This document shows positions 1 to 8,865 of a stretch of DNA of 64,000 nt, piece by piece. The position numbers were made by a program, and so were the translations under genes. The notes beneath the pieces were generated by a model, which saw nothing but the letters and a program-made list of their open reading frames with translations, was not told where the DNA came from and searched no databases. Each line of letters begins with the position of its first letter. The stretch's first letter is position 1. This DNA is from Elstera sp043721315 (GTDB taxonomy: Bacteria; Pseudomonadota; Alphaproteobacteria; Elsterales; Elsteraceae). The stretch covers positions 17,652-81,651 of the forward strand of contig JAYSQZ010000036.1 in assembly GCA_043721315.1 (NCBI GenBank). The letters are read 5' to 3'.

Positions 1-1
1 G

Positions 2-730
2 CCGCGCCCCATTGATCCGCACGTCGCGAAAGACTTGCAACAAATGGTGCTGCATCGGGATGAGGACGTGATCGTTCTCAACAAACCGACGGGGCTTGCG
101 GTTCAGGGCGGGACGGGTACGACGCGGCACCTGGATGGGATGCTGGACGCGCTGAAGTTCGAGTTGAACGAACGCCCGCGCCTCGTGCATCGGCTGGATA
201 AGGACACGTCCGGCATTATCGTGCTGGCGCGCAACGCGCTGGCGGCCAGCAAGCTGGCGGCAGCGTTCAAAGATCGTGAGACCGAGAAGATTTATTGGGC
301 CGTCACTGCCCGCGTGCCCGTGCCCGATGAAGGCACGATTGATCTGCGTCTCGCCAAAAAGGGCAGCCCGCAGGGGGAGCGTGTGGCGATTGATGGCGAA
401 GAGGGTCAAAAGGCCGTGACCGACTATGAGGTGATTGATTTCGCCTCCTCCCGCGCGGCCCTGGTGCGCCTGAAGCCGATTACTGGCCGCACCCATCAGT
501 TGCGCGTTCACTGCGCGGCCATCGGTGCCCCTATCTTAGGCGATGCCAAATATGGCGGGGCGGAGGCGATTATTCACGGTGTCGAATATATGCGCTCGCT
601 ACATCTGCACGCCCGGCGGCTGAAAGTACCGCACCCGCGCGGCGGTTTTCTGGAAGTCACCGCCCCATTGCCGCCGCATATGAAGGCTACCTTCGCCTAC
701 TTCGGCTTTACGGCCCCGAAGGGAGCCTAA
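2..730 (+). CDS. RluA-family 23S/tRNA pseudouridine synthase, 5' end outside window
   Basis: Isomerises uridine to pseudouridine in structured RNA. The catalytic motif HRLDKDTSG is plain (active-site Asp about 55 residues after the TTG at 35), followed by the usual core with GRTHQLRVH and LGDAKYGG. The reading frame is open to the left edge of the window (codons from base 2), and the family normally has more sequence before the first motif, so the gene starts upstream and the TTG at 35 is probably not the start. No S4 domain is visible, but it could lie in the missing part. The next gene starts 4 bases after the stop, so the two are probably co-transcribed. The RNA target cannot be told from this sequence; RluC/RluD/TruC-type are all possible. 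Confidence 0.9.
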   Translation, partial: PRPIDPHVAKDLQQMVLHRDEDVIVLNKPTGLAVQGGTGTTRHLDGMLDALKFELNERPRLVHRLDKDTSGIIVLARNALAASKLAAAFKDRETEKIYWAVTARVPVPDEGTIDLRLAKKGSPQGERVAIDGEEGQKAVTDYEVIDFASSRAALVRLKPITGRTHQLRVHCAAIGAPILGDAKYGGAEAIIHGVEYMRSLHLHARRLKVPHPRGGFLEVTAPLPPHMKATFAYFGFTAPKGA

Positions 731-734
731 GGGC

Positions 735-1400
735 ATGGCGGTGGTTGATCTGATCCTGTTCGATGTCGATGGCACGCTGGTCGATAGCCAGCACACGATT
801 GTTGCGTGTATGGAAGCGGCTTTCGCCCATCACGCGCTGGCGATCCCGGACGCGGCGGCCATTCGTCACACGGTTGGCCTGTCGCTCGTCGATGGTGTGG
901 CGCAGCTCTTGGAAACGGCGGGGGCGGACCTCGACCCCTACCCGATTGCCGAGAGCTACAAGGATATTTACCTAGCGCGCCGCACAACCAATCCCGCCCC
1001 GCCGCACGACCCGCTCTATCCCGGCACGAAGGCGCTGCTGGATGGGCTGCTTCAGCAGAATCGGCTGATGGGGGTGGCGACGGGAAAAAGCACGCGCGGG
1101 GTGAATAGCTTCATCGAAACCCACGGCCTCCATCGGCATTTCGTCACCCATCAAACCGTCGATACCGCCCCCGGCAAGCCCGACCCCACGATGATCCGCC
1201 AAGCGGCTGCCGACGCGGGAACGGTTCCGGGGCGGGTGCTGATGATCGGCGACACGGTGTATGATATGCAAATGGCACGGGCGGCGGGCGCGCTCGCGCT
1301 CGGGGTTGCCTGGGGCTACCATCTGCGACACGCGCTGATTGCCGAAGGGGCGCAGGCTATTCTAAATTCCTGGGACGATCTCGCCCCCTATCTGACTTAA
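735..1400 (+). CDS. HAD-superfamily phosphatase (phosphoglycolate phosphatase-like)
   Basis: Cytosolic HAD subfamily IA hydrolase of 221 residues. Motif I is FDVDGTLVDSQ with nucleophile Asp10 and acid/base Asp12; the motif II Thr is in GVATGKS; motif III Lys is in GKPDP; motif IV is MIGDTVYD. The helical cap lies between motifs I and II, as in Gph and pyrophosphatase PpaX. The substrate cannot be fixed from sequence; a housekeeping 2-phosphoglycolate or house-cleaning role is typical. It sits 4 bases after the pseudouridine synthase, an arrangement common in alphaproteobacteria, and ATG 735 follows a short purine-rich stretch. Confidence 0.85.
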   Translation: MAVVDLILFDVDGTLVDSQHTIVACMEAAFAHHALAIPDAAAIRHTVGLSLVDGVAQLLETAGADLDPYPIAESYKDIYLARRTTNPAPPHDPLYPGTKALLDGLLQQNRLMGVATGKSTRGVNSFIETHGLHRHFVTHQTVDTAPGKPDPTMIRQAAADAGTVPGRVLMIGDTVYDMQMARAAGALALGVAWGYHLRHALIAEGAQAILNSWDDLAPYLT

Positions 1401-1416
1401 CCGACCGGAGACGGCC

Positions 1417-3864
1417 ATGATGGACGAACGCCCCGTACTGAGCGGTCCCGCCCCCAAAGAACCAAGCGCGCCAATCCCGCCCGGTTCCCCGAAACCACCA
1501 CGCGCCCCGCGTTCCTGGCTGAAAACCGGATTGCTCATTGCGGGCGGCGGCATTGTGCTGGCGGGGGGCGGTATTGGCGCGCTGTTGTTTCTGGTCGATC
1601 CCAACGATCACCGCGACCGGATTGCGGCGGAACTGCAAGCGGCGACGGGCCGGGCCGTAACCCTGGCCGGGCCGATTACTCTCACGCGCTCGCTCTCGCC
1701 GGCGCTGGTGGTGGAAGGCGTAACCCTCGCCAATATGCCCGGCGGCTCCCGCCCGCAAATGGCGACGATTGGGCGGCTGGAAGTGCAAGTGGCCCTGGTG
1801 CCGCTGATTACGGGCGGGCGGCTTCAGGTTGAAAAACTCGCCCTTAGCAAGGCCGATATTCTGCTAGAGACCGATGCTAAGGGTCAGGGCAACTGGGTGT
1901 TCAGCCCTGAACCCTCCCCCTCGGCCCCGCAAGGCACAGCAGCGCCTGGGGTGGCGAAAAGCGGTAGCGGGGCAGGGAACCTGCCGATCTTGAAGGAAGT
2001 GCTGGTCAGCGACAGCCGCCTTGTTTACCGCAGCGGCAAGGTGCAACAGCGGCTCGATTTGAACCGCCTCAGCTTCGCGCTGCCCGACGGCGGCAAGCCC
2101 GTGCCGGTGGCAATCAAGGCGGCGCTAAACGATGCGCCCTTCGACTTAGCCGGGGAAATCGGCGCGCTCGCCAGCCTCGTTGCCGCTGAAGGGGCCTATC
2201 CGGTTAAGCTGAAGGGCCAAGTGGCGGGGCTTGATCTGGAGGCGGCGGGAACGCTCGGCCTGGGCAAACAGCAGGGCCAAGCGGAGGGGAGCTTTACCCT
2301 GTCGGGCGAAAACCTGACCGTGCTTAAAAAAGCCGCGACCGGCTTCGGCGTTGCGTCGGCAGCGTGGCCGGATAAGCTGCCGAAGTTCACGCTCGCCAGC
2401 CAAGCCGCGCTCGCGGGCGATAAACTCACTCTCACCCGCGCGGTGCTGACCACGGGCAAGACGGAGGCGACGGCAACCGGGACGGTGCAACTGGCTGGGC
2501 CGAGCTTCGGGTTGACGATTACCGCGCGCGCGCCTGACCTTAAAGCGCATCTTATGGCGCTCGGGCGTCTCGAAACCGCGTTTGTGCCCGACTCAGGGGC
2601 CTCGCTAACGGCAAAGCTCACGGGAACGGCCACCGCGCCGCAACTCTCCGATCTGGTGCTGGATTGGGGCACGACCCGCGTGACCGGGCGCGTCGGTGTC
2701 GATACCGCTGCAAAACTACCGCGCCTTACAGCGGATCTTGCCAGCCCTGAGGTCGATCTTACGCCTTTCTTCGGCAAAGCCGCCCCTACCCCGGTAGCGC
2801 CAAGCGGCGGCAGCCCGGCCCCGGCCAACGCAGGTAGGGCCGACGACCGCGTGATCCCGGATACGCCTATCGACCTTGCCGCACTCACGCAGGCTCCTGT
2901 AGAAGGCGACGTGAAACTGGCGGTAGGGCGATTGAAGTTCGGGCGCGGCGAGGTGAAGGACGCGAGCCTAGCCGTGACGCTGCGGAACCAGCAACTCACT
3001 CTGCGCCCGCTGCGCTTCACTGCCGCCGAGGGCAAAATGGCGCTGGATGCGGTGATTGAGCCGCGCGGCAAACTCTGGCTGACCGGGGAGGCGGCAGGGG
3101 TTGATACCGCGCAACTCTCGGCCTTGCTGGGGGAAGAGCCGGTGCTGAAGGCGAAAGCCGATCTTGGTTTTAAGGTTTCGGCGGAAGGTAAAACCCTGCG
3201 GGCGCTCGCGGCTAACTTCGACGGGCTGGTGAGTTTCGCCACGGGGCCGGGGCAAGTGATAGGGTCGGCAGCAGACACGCTCTCCAGCAAATATCTTGCC
3301 TTCCTAGCGCTGAAACCCGCCGATGTGACGAACCTTACTTGCACGATTGTTCGCACGCAGTTTGCGCGCGGGCAAGGCACGGTGCAGCAACTGGCCGTCG
3401 ATACCCCCGGTCTTACGATGCGTGGCGGCGGCGGCTTATCGCTCGCGAGTGAAACCCTGGACCTTAGCGTCGATCCGCAGCTTGCCCCCGGCAATCCGGC
3501 GCAATTAGCGTTAGTGCCGTTCCACGTGCGCGGCAGCTTTGCCAAACCTTCCGTAACGCCTGATGCGGCTGGAACGGCACGTTCGGCGGTGGGCATGGCG
3601 CAGGCTTTGGGCGTTGGCGGGCAGAAGACGCAAGGGGCGCTCGGCATCGTCGGGGCGCTGCTGGGCCAACAAAGCGCAACGCCTGCGGCTCCCACCGGGC
3701 AACCCGGCACGCCCTGCGGTCAGCGCGTCGTCAGCACGGCGCAGCCCCTCACCAATAACCCGGCCCAACCGGGGCAGATAAATCCCGCGACCAAACCCGC
3801 CGCCAATGATCCCGCAGGCGCGATCAAGGGCCTCTTCAAGGGTTTGCTCGGTGGTTCCAATTAA
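1417..3864 (+). CDS. AsmA family protein
   Basis: Large (815 aa) inner-membrane-anchored periplasmic protein of the AsmA/TamB-like lipid-transport superfamily. A cytosolic Pro-rich tail (about residues 1-32) is followed by one Gly/Ala/Leu membrane segment (about 34-58), then the AsmA N-terminal signature with VDPNDHRDRIAAEL and a second AsmA-like block near residues 580-700. Two Pro/Ala/Ser linkers and an Asn/Pro/Gln-rich tail are low complexity. Family members are thought to bridge the envelope and move phospholipid or affect outer-membrane assembly; the exact role here is inference. It is 16 bases after the HAD gene and 9 bases before the ATP12 gene, so probably one transcript. Confidence 0.85.
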   Translation: MMDERPVLSGPAPKEPSAPIPPGSPKPPRAPRSWLKTGLLIAGGGIVLAGGGIGALLFLVDPNDHRDRIAAELQAATGRAVTLAGPITLTRSLSPALVVEGVTLANMPGGSRPQMATIGRLEVQVALVPLITGGRLQVEKLALSKADILLETDAKGQGNWVFSPEPSPSAPQGTAAPGVAKSGSGAGNLPILKEVLVSDSRLVYRSGKVQQRLDLNRLSFALPDGGKPVPVAIKAALNDAPFDLAGEIGALASLVAAEGAYPVKLKGQVAGLDLEAAGTLGLGKQQGQAEGSFTLSGENLTVLKKAATGFGVASAAWPDKLPKFTLASQAALAGDKLTLTRAVLTTGKTEATATGTVQLAGPSFGLTITARAPDLKAHLMALGRLETAFVPDSGASLTAKLTGTATAPQLSDLVLDWGTTRVTGRVGVDTAAKLPRLTADLASPEVDLTPFFGKAAPTPVAPSGGSPAPANAGRADDRVIPDTPIDLAALTQAPVEGDVKLAVGRLKFGRGEVKDASLAVTLRNQQLTLRPLRFTAAEGKMALDAVIEPRGKLWLTGEAAGVDTAQLSALLGEEPVLKAKADLGFKVSAEGKTLRALAANFDGLVSFATGPGQVIGSAADTLSSKYLAFLALKPADVTNLTCTIVRTQFARGQGTVQQLAVDTPGLTMRGGGGLSLASETLDLSVDPQLAPGNPAQLALVPFHVRGSFAKPSVTPDAAGTARSAVGMAQALGVGGQKTQGALGIVGALLGQQSATPAAPTGQPGTPCGQRVVSTAQPLTNNPAQPGQINPATKPAANDPAGAIKGLFKGLLGGSN

Positions 3865-3873
3865 TGAGACAGC

Positions 3874-4569
3874 ATGAAGCGGTTTTATAGCTACGCGGCG
3901 GCAGCGCCGGTCGAAGGCGGTTTTGGCGTCACGCTCGATGGCAAGCCGGTACGAACCCCGGCAGGGGCGATTCTCACCGCAGCAACGCGCGCCCTGGCCG
4001 AAGCGCTGGCGGCGGAATGGGCCGAGCAAACCGGGCAGGTGCGCCCGCTGGCCATGCCGCTCAACCGCCTCGCGCTCACGCAGCAAGACCGGGTTGCGCC
4101 GCGCCGGGAGGCCGTTATCACCGAAGCCCTGGCCTATGTGGAAAGCGACCTGCTGTGTTACCGCACGGGCGACGATGCCACGCTCGCAGCCCGGCAGATC
4201 GACGCCTGGAACCCGCTGCTGGGTTGGTTCAGCGCGGCCTACGGCGTCACCTTGGCGGTCACAGATGGGTTGATGCCCGTGGCGCAGGATACGGCGGCCC
4301 TCGCGCCGCTGCGGTTGCGGCTGGAGGGGTTTACCGACGCAGAGGTTACGGCGTTTGCGCTTCTTGCCCCGGTGGCGGGTTCCTTCGTGCTGGCACTGGC
4401 GCTGCTGGACGGGCGATTGAGCGCTGACGCGACCTACCATCTCAGCCAACTCGATGAGAGCTACCAGATCGAAAAATGGGGCGAGGACGAAGAAGCTGCC
4501 GAGCGCCGGGCGGCCCTGGCGCTGGAGTTTCAAGATATAGCGCGGTTCTTGGCGCTCAACCGCGCGTGA
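3874..4569 (+). CDS. ATP12-family F1-ATPase assembly chaperone
   Basis: 231 aa. In mitochondria ATP12 binds the alpha subunit of F1 and delivers it for assembly; alphaproteobacterial homologues are the bacterial counterparts. Family features seen: N-terminal KRFY...DGKPVRTP, the central MPLNRLA and YVESDLLCYR blocks, WNPLLGWF, and the C-terminal ALLDGRLSADATYHLSQLDE region followed by WGED. Restricted almost wholly to alphaproteobacteria and eukaryotes, so it supports the taxonomic call. The stop is followed within about 20 bases by the first dispersed repeat, which probably forms the 3' end of this transcript. Confidence 0.92.
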   Translation: MKRFYSYAAAAPVEGGFGVTLDGKPVRTPAGAILTAATRALAEALAAEWAEQTGQVRPLAMPLNRLALTQQDRVAPRREAVITEALAYVESDLLCYRTGDDATLAARQIDAWNPLLGWFSAAYGVTLAVTDGLMPVAQDTAALAPLRLRLEGFTDAEVTAFALLAPVAGSFVLALALLDGRLSADATYHLSQLDESYQIEKWGEDEEAAERRAALALEFQDIARFLALNRA

Positions 4570-4590
4570 AGTCCGCGCGCGGGATTAGCT

Positions 4591-4731
4591 CTATAGCATC
4601 GTGCGTTAAATTAGACGCACGATGCTATAGGTTATTTTTTAGCCCTCGCCGGGCGGGCGCATCCGCGCCCTTGGCCGCAGCCTCAATGGCTGCTTTTAGA
4701 GCTGCGTCCGATTAATCGCACGCAGCTCTAA
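4591..4731 (+). repeat. Dispersed structured repeat, copy 1
   Basis: About 141 bp built of perfect hairpins. Stem I: 16-bp arms 4591-4606 and 4615-4630 with loop TAAATTAG. A T-rich link and a GC-rich core (4631-4676) containing GGGCGC-ATCC-GCGCCC follow. Stem II: GCAGCC-TCAAT-GGCTGC (4677-4693). Stem III: 12-bp arms TTAGAGCTGCGT and ACGCAGCTCTAA (4696-4707, 4720-4731). A second copy in the same orientation lies at 5971-6109, and the core recurs inverted near 52049-52160. Stem I plus the following T-rich run could act as a terminator for the ATP12 operon. The right arm overlaps and supplies the stop codon of the next gene. No coding potential seen. Confidence 0.9.
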
Positions 4732-5891
4732 TCGCTTAAAAGATAGCCCTGCCGATGGGAGAGTGGCACCGTGCCGACAACTTTCGCCACCTGAAACCCA
4801 GCGCGGACGTTATGGGTATGGCGCATCACTAGAATGAACCCGTCGGTTGTGGCTTTAATTGGCGTGCGGGCGTGGGTAAGGGGGTTGACCACTTCTGCCA
4901 CCAATTCCCCCATTTTAACTCGGTCCCCAAGCCCTACCTTATAAACCAATACGCCCGCAATCGGCGAGATCAGCAGGTCGGAGGCGGTCAGATCGGTGGC
5001 GTCATTCACCAGGGCGGGGAGGGGGCCGGGGTCGCCCGCGATCACGCCGCGCCGTTGCAAAAAGCGATAGAGGGCCGCCGCGTCTTTCCCCGCAAGCTCG
5101 TCGGTAACATCGCTTTCGCCGCGCAACTCCACCGTTGTGGCGAGGCAGGCGGGCGGAATCGGCTTATCGGGGAAAGTCCGCGCTAAATACCACCAGGGGC
5201 CGCCGATAGCTTCATCCAGCGACGATCCGCCCGAATCCTCGGCCAGCAAAGTGGCGTGCGCGCCCAATTCGGCGGCTAAATCGGTCGCGTTTGGCCACAG
5301 CGGCGTGCCGATGTAAAGGTGCATCAGCGCGCGCGTGTCGCAGTGCAGATCAAGGGCAATATCGGCATCAATCGCGCGGCTTAGGATCGCGAGGCGCAGG
5401 AAATCCATCTCCTGAATGGGGTCGATCTCGGCCAGAATCTCCCGCAGGGTTTGGCGTATCAGCGCGACGTTGGCGGCGGCATCGTCGGTGAGTTGAGTGC
5501 CGATGCGTTTGGCCACTTCCGGCCCGAGCACGGGATAGCCCCGGTTGAAGTTACCAACGCGGCCCAACTCGAACCGCCCAACGTGGGTGTTATTCACCCA
5601 TTGCGAGAGGCCGATGGGGTTGGTGAAGGGCACCAGAATGATTTCGCCCAAAATCTCGCCGCGCGCGGCTGCCGCATCCAGCAAACGGCCCAAGTGATCG
5701 CAGACCAGTAAACCCGGCAGTTCATCGGCGTGCAGCCCGGCGTGAATATAGGCTTTCGGCCCAGTGCCCGGCCCAGTGCCCGGCCCAGTACTCGGAGTAC
5801 CGTAGCGCAATGCGGTCCAGCTTCGGGTCGTGCCCAAAGCGGGGTCGGGGAAGGAAACGGTGTCGCGCGTGATCGGATTGGGGGTCGGCAT
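4728..5891 (-). CDS. Succinylglutamate desuccinylase/aspartoacylase-family deacylase
   Basis: 387 aa zinc-dependent deacylase of the M14-like AstE/ASPA group. The metal-site pattern HAGLHADE and a later LDLHCDT (third zinc ligand) are visible; the C-terminal beta domain carries SPIAGVLVYKVGLGDRV. Typical members remove an acyl group from an N-acyl amino acid or a similar amide; the substrate here is unknown. The N-terminal region holds a three-unit GTGP repeat matched in DNA by a 12-bp tandem near 5757-5792. The gene stands alone on the minus strand between two direct copies of the dispersed repeat, and its TAG stop (4728-4730) is inside the repeat arm. Confidence 0.8.
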   Translation of the reverse strand: MPTPNPITRDTVSFPDPALGTTRSWTALRYGTPSTGPGTGPGTGPKAYIHAGLHADELPGLLVCDHLGRLLDAAAARGEILGEIILVPFTNPIGLSQWVNNTHVGRFELGRVGNFNRGYPVLGPEVAKRIGTQLTDDAAANVALIRQTLREILAEIDPIQEMDFLRLAILSRAIDADIALDLHCDTRALMHLYIGTPLWPNATDLAAELGAHATLLAEDSGGSSLDEAIGGPWWYLARTFPDKPIPPACLATTVELRGESDVTDELAGKDAAALYRFLQRRGVIAGDPGPLPALVNDATDLTASDLLISPIAGVLVYKVGLGDRVKMGELVAEVVNPLTHARTPIKATTDGFILVMRHTHNVRAGFQVAKVVGTVPLSHRQGYLLSD

Positions 5892-5970
5892 TTTCGGCGG
5901 TACATCCTTGGCTCATCCACGCCCAGCGTAGGAGGCAGCAGGATAGCAACGGAAAAGGGGCGCTCCAAGC

Positions 5971-6109
5971 CTATAGCGTCGTGCGTTAAATTAGACGCAC
6001 GACGCTATAGGTTATTTTTTAGCCCTCGCCGGGCGGACGCATCCGCGCCCTTGGCCGCCGCCGCAAGGCGGCTTTAGATCTGCGTCCGATTTAACGCACG
6101 CAGATCTAA
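5971..6109 (+). repeat. Dispersed structured repeat, copy 2
   Basis: Same order and orientation as the copy at 4591-4731. Stem I arms are 5971-5986 and 5995-6010, again with loop TAAATTAG; stem II is GCCGCC-GCAA-GGCGGC (6057-6072); stem III arms are TTAGATCTGCGT and ACGCAGATCTAA (6074-6085, 6098-6109). Relative to copy 1 each of the three stems carries one base-pair change that keeps pairing (A-T to G-C, A-T to C-G, G-C to T-A). The core hairpin near 6031-6050 has one uncompensated change. Lies between two minus-strand genes, upstream of the deacylase and downstream of the phytase-like gene. Confidence 0.9.
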
Positions 6110-6162
6110 GCCCGCAGCGCCCCTTCAATCCAAATATTATGCTGAAACCAAGGCGATAAACC

Positions 6163-7485
6163 TTAGTTCATTTTGATACCCGTGCCGTCAACCAGCAGAA
6201 TCTTCGTCGTGCCGCCGTCGATACCGAAATCATCATCGTTAATCAGCATGAGGCGACCGTCGCCGGCCAGCGCCATACCTTCCAGCTTCACTGGAACTTC
6301 CGGGTAGGCGGCACTATCGAAGCGAATGGTTTTCTTCAGCGCCTTGACGGCGGGATTATCCGCTGGGGTGGCTTCTAGCGACGGCGTGGTCGCAACATCA
6401 TCCCAAGCCGAGCCGAGGATATTACCGTCGGCGGTCAGGGCCACTTCGTAGAGGCGCGTGGTTTTCTCGGTACGCTCCAGCACGATCACGCGGTCGCCCG
6501 AGAGCACCATCATTTCCGAAATGCGAACGGTGCTGTTATTCGGGTTTTTCTCGCCGGGATAGGTTGCGATGGGATCCATCGGATAGACCCACTCGCCCAG
6601 CAGCTTGCCGCTAACGCGATCGAGCTTATAGAGGCGGGAGTTGACGGCACCTTGGTAGGTTTTCGCGTCCGGGTTCGCCAGCGGGTTTTGCATCAGAAAG
6701 TAAATTGCGGCTTCGTCTGGCGACATGCCGAGAGATTCGATGCCCCGGTTCAGGCTGCGCTTCGTGAGAAGCGCGGGCAGGCTGCCGATGGTTTCATAGT
6801 CGGCGGCGGCAAAATCTTTTTCGGTGCCGGTCGGAACGAAGCGGCGTTGAATGCGGCCTTCGGCATCGAACTGCATAAGGCTGGGGCCGTTTTCATCGCC
6901 GACCCATAGGCTGCCGTCTTTCAGCACGGCGATGCCTTCCATATCAATCCCGTTGGGGTCTTGATTCAGCTTTGCGCCTGTACCGTCGAGCGGGATTTCG
7001 GTGGAGGCTACCGTCAGCGGATTCAGCAGGCCCGACGTGGGTTTGCCGCTTTTCGTTTTGGCGGGGGTAACGCTGACCAGCTTGAACGTCTTGGTCGCTG
7101 GGTCAAGCTCCACCTGATAGATAGATGGGCTATAGGCCGGGCGCGGGTAAACGCGGCCATTCTTTGGCGCTTCTTTGCACAATTCTTCTTTATTCGCGCC
7201 ATAGCCTTCCAAATCGCCGCAGACGATGTTCGGGCCGCGATCCGAGACAGTATAGAAGCGGAAGGGCGCATCGCCCGCGCGGCGGAACGCGCCCGAGCCG
7301 ATGCCGATGGTCAGCGTCATTTCTTTTTGCGAGGTTTTGAGCGTGTAAGGCCCGTCTTTCAGCCCGGCATCGGTCGAGGTGAAGACGGTGATGTCCACCT
7401 TCGGGGCGGTTTGCGGGGCCTGAGCCACCGCGACGGCGGCGACGGAAAGGCTGCCCAACAGGGCCAACAGCGAAACGGCACGCAT
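6163..7485 (-). CDS. Secreted phytase-like beta-propeller protein (esterase-like activity)
   Basis: 440 aa. Signal peptide of about 21 residues (Leu/Ala core ending AVAVAQA). The rest fits the phytase-like (PF13449) family: FYTVSDRGPN, GIDMEGIAVLKDGSLWVGDENGP, then repeated propeller strands and a C-terminal KLEGMALAGDGRLMLINDDDFG. Family members are periplasmic or secreted; some have phosphodiesterase or esterase activity, but most are uncharacterised, so no substrate is assigned. ATG at 7485 follows the purine-rich GGGAGA about 5 bases upstream on the minus strand. Monocistronic as far as can be seen; its 3' side abuts repeat copy 2. Confidence 0.82.
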   Translation of the reverse strand: MRAVSLLALLGSLSVAAVAVAQAPQTAPKVDITVFTSTDAGLKDGPYTLKTSQKEMTLTIGIGSGAFRRAGDAPFRFYTVSDRGPNIVCGDLEGYGANKEELCKEAPKNGRVYPRPAYSPSIYQVELDPATKTFKLVSVTPAKTKSGKPTSGLLNPLTVASTEIPLDGTGAKLNQDPNGIDMEGIAVLKDGSLWVGDENGPSLMQFDAEGRIQRRFVPTGTEKDFAAADYETIGSLPALLTKRSLNRGIESLGMSPDEAAIYFLMQNPLANPDAKTYQGAVNSRLYKLDRVSGKLLGEWVYPMDPIATYPGEKNPNNSTVRISEMMVLSGDRVIVLERTEKTTRLYEVALTADGNILGSAWDDVATTPSLEATPADNPAVKALKKTIRFDSAAYPEVPVKLEGMALAGDGRLMLINDDDFGIDGGTTKILLVDGTGIKMN

Positions 7486-7600
7486 GGGTAATCTCCCAAG
7501 AGAAAAGCAAAAACTAAAGCCGAGTTCTAACGGCAGATTATGACAGTCTGAGGAGCCTTTGCCCCTTGTCGCGCGGCCCCCGAACCCCCAGGCTTATGGC

Positions 7601-8791
7601 ATGTTATTTCCTGCACTGCCTGAAAAACCCGTTCCGCCCTCGGTTGCCCGCGTGCGCGGCGTGGATGCCATCGCCACGATTGCGGCTGCCGATTGGGACG
7701 CCTGCGCGGGATCGGGTAACCCCTTCGTCAGCCACGCTTTTTTGGCAGCGATGGAAGATAGCGGCTCGGTTAGCCTGCGAACAGGGTGGGTGCCCCGGCA
7801 TTTGATTGCCGAAAGTTCTGACGGGCGCATCGTCGGCACGGTACCCTTATATCTAAAAGGCCATTCTTGGGGCGAATATGTGTTCGATCAAGGCTGGGCC
7901 GATGCGTTTCAGCGGGCGGGCGGGGCCTATTATCCCAAGCTGCAAGGCGCCGTGCCTTTCACCCCCGTGCCGGGGCCGCGCCTGCTGGTCGCCCCCGATG
8001 CGCCGCCAGGCACGCGTCACAAGCTGGCCGAAGCCCTCGTTGAGACCGTCAAAAGCTTAGGACTATCGTCGGTCCATCTCACGTTTGTGGTCGATGCGGA
8101 TATGGACGCCCTGCTGGCGGTGGGGTTTTTGGAGCGTCACGGCTATCAGTTCCACTGGCAAAACCGGGGCTATGGCCACTTCGACGATTTCCTAGGCGAG
8201 CTTGCTAGCCGCAAGCGGAAAGCCATTCGGAAGGAACGCGAGAGCGTTGCCGCCAGCGGCCTTACGATCCGCACGTTAGTCGGGCCTGATATTGAGGCGC
8301 GGCACTGGGACGCTTTTTATGATTTCTACCTTGCAACGGTCGATAAACGCTGGGGTTCGGCCTATCTCACGCGGCCATTCTTCGACCGGATTGCCGAAAC
8401 CCTGACTGACCGGGTGGTGCTGATGGTGGCCGAAGACGGGTGCGGGGTGCCCGTTGCGGGCGCGCTCAACCTACGCGGGGCCGATACGCTTTATGGGCGA
8501 AACTGGGGCGCGGTTGTTGATGTGCCGTTCCTGCACTTCGAGCTGTGCTACTACCGCGCGCTCGATTACGCCATTGCGGAAGGATTGGCGACGGTGGAGG
8601 CGGGCGCGCAGGGGGAGCATAAGCTCCAGCGCGGCTACCTGCCGTCGCGCACCCGCTCGGCCCATTGGATCGCCAACCCCAGCTTTCGCAGAGCGGTGGA
8701 GAATTTCCTCGACCAAGAGCGCCCTACGGTTGCCGAGCAGATGGTGGCGCTGCTGCCCCTGTCGCCGTTCAAGCGCAATGGCGAGGGTTAA
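7601..8791 (+). CDS. FemAB-like/GNAT-fold protein (COG3146, peptidogalycan biosynthesis family)
   Basis: About 396 aa, PF04339-type. Family blocks seen: DWDACAGSGNPFVSHAFLAAMEDSGSV, PLYLKGHSWGEYVFDQGWADAFQRAG, LLVAPDAPPGTRH, RKRKAIRKERESV, and the C-terminal ELCYYRALDYAIAEGLATVEAGAQGEHKLQRGYLP split over the second acyltransferase-like fold. Members resemble FemAB/leucyl-tRNA-dependent transferases, but the reaction is not established. I start at ATG 7601; an in-frame TTG at 7559 would add 14 residues, and AGGAG at 7551 is only 3 bases from it. Both starts remain possible. Confidence 0.8.
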   Translation: MLFPALPEKPVPPSVARVRGVDAIATIAAADWDACAGSGNPFVSHAFLAAMEDSGSVSLRTGWVPRHLIAESSDGRIVGTVPLYLKGHSWGEYVFDQGWADAFQRAGGAYYPKLQGAVPFTPVPGPRLLVAPDAPPGTRHKLAEALVETVKSLGLSSVHLTFVVDADMDALLAVGFLERHGYQFHWQNRGYGHFDDFLGELASRKRKAIRKERESVAASGLTIRTLVGPDIEARHWDAFYDFYLATVDKRWGSAYLTRPFFDRIAETLTDRVVLMVAEDGCGVPVAGALNLRGADTLYGRNWGAVVDVPFLHFELCYYRALDYAIAEGLATVEAGAQGEHKLQRGYLPSRTRSAHWIANPSFRRAVENFLDQERPTVAEQMVALLPLSPFKRNGEG

Positions 8792-8865
8792 CGGACTGGA
8801 TTCATTCTGCGGCTGGTGCCATAATCGGCACCGACATTCGATTGGGAACAGCGTAAGGGATTAGC

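Noticed and set aside
2196..3710. 504-codon open frame antisense to the AsmA gene
   Set aside because: Ser/Ala/Arg-rich shadow of a GC-rich gene; the plus-strand frame has a full AsmA protein.
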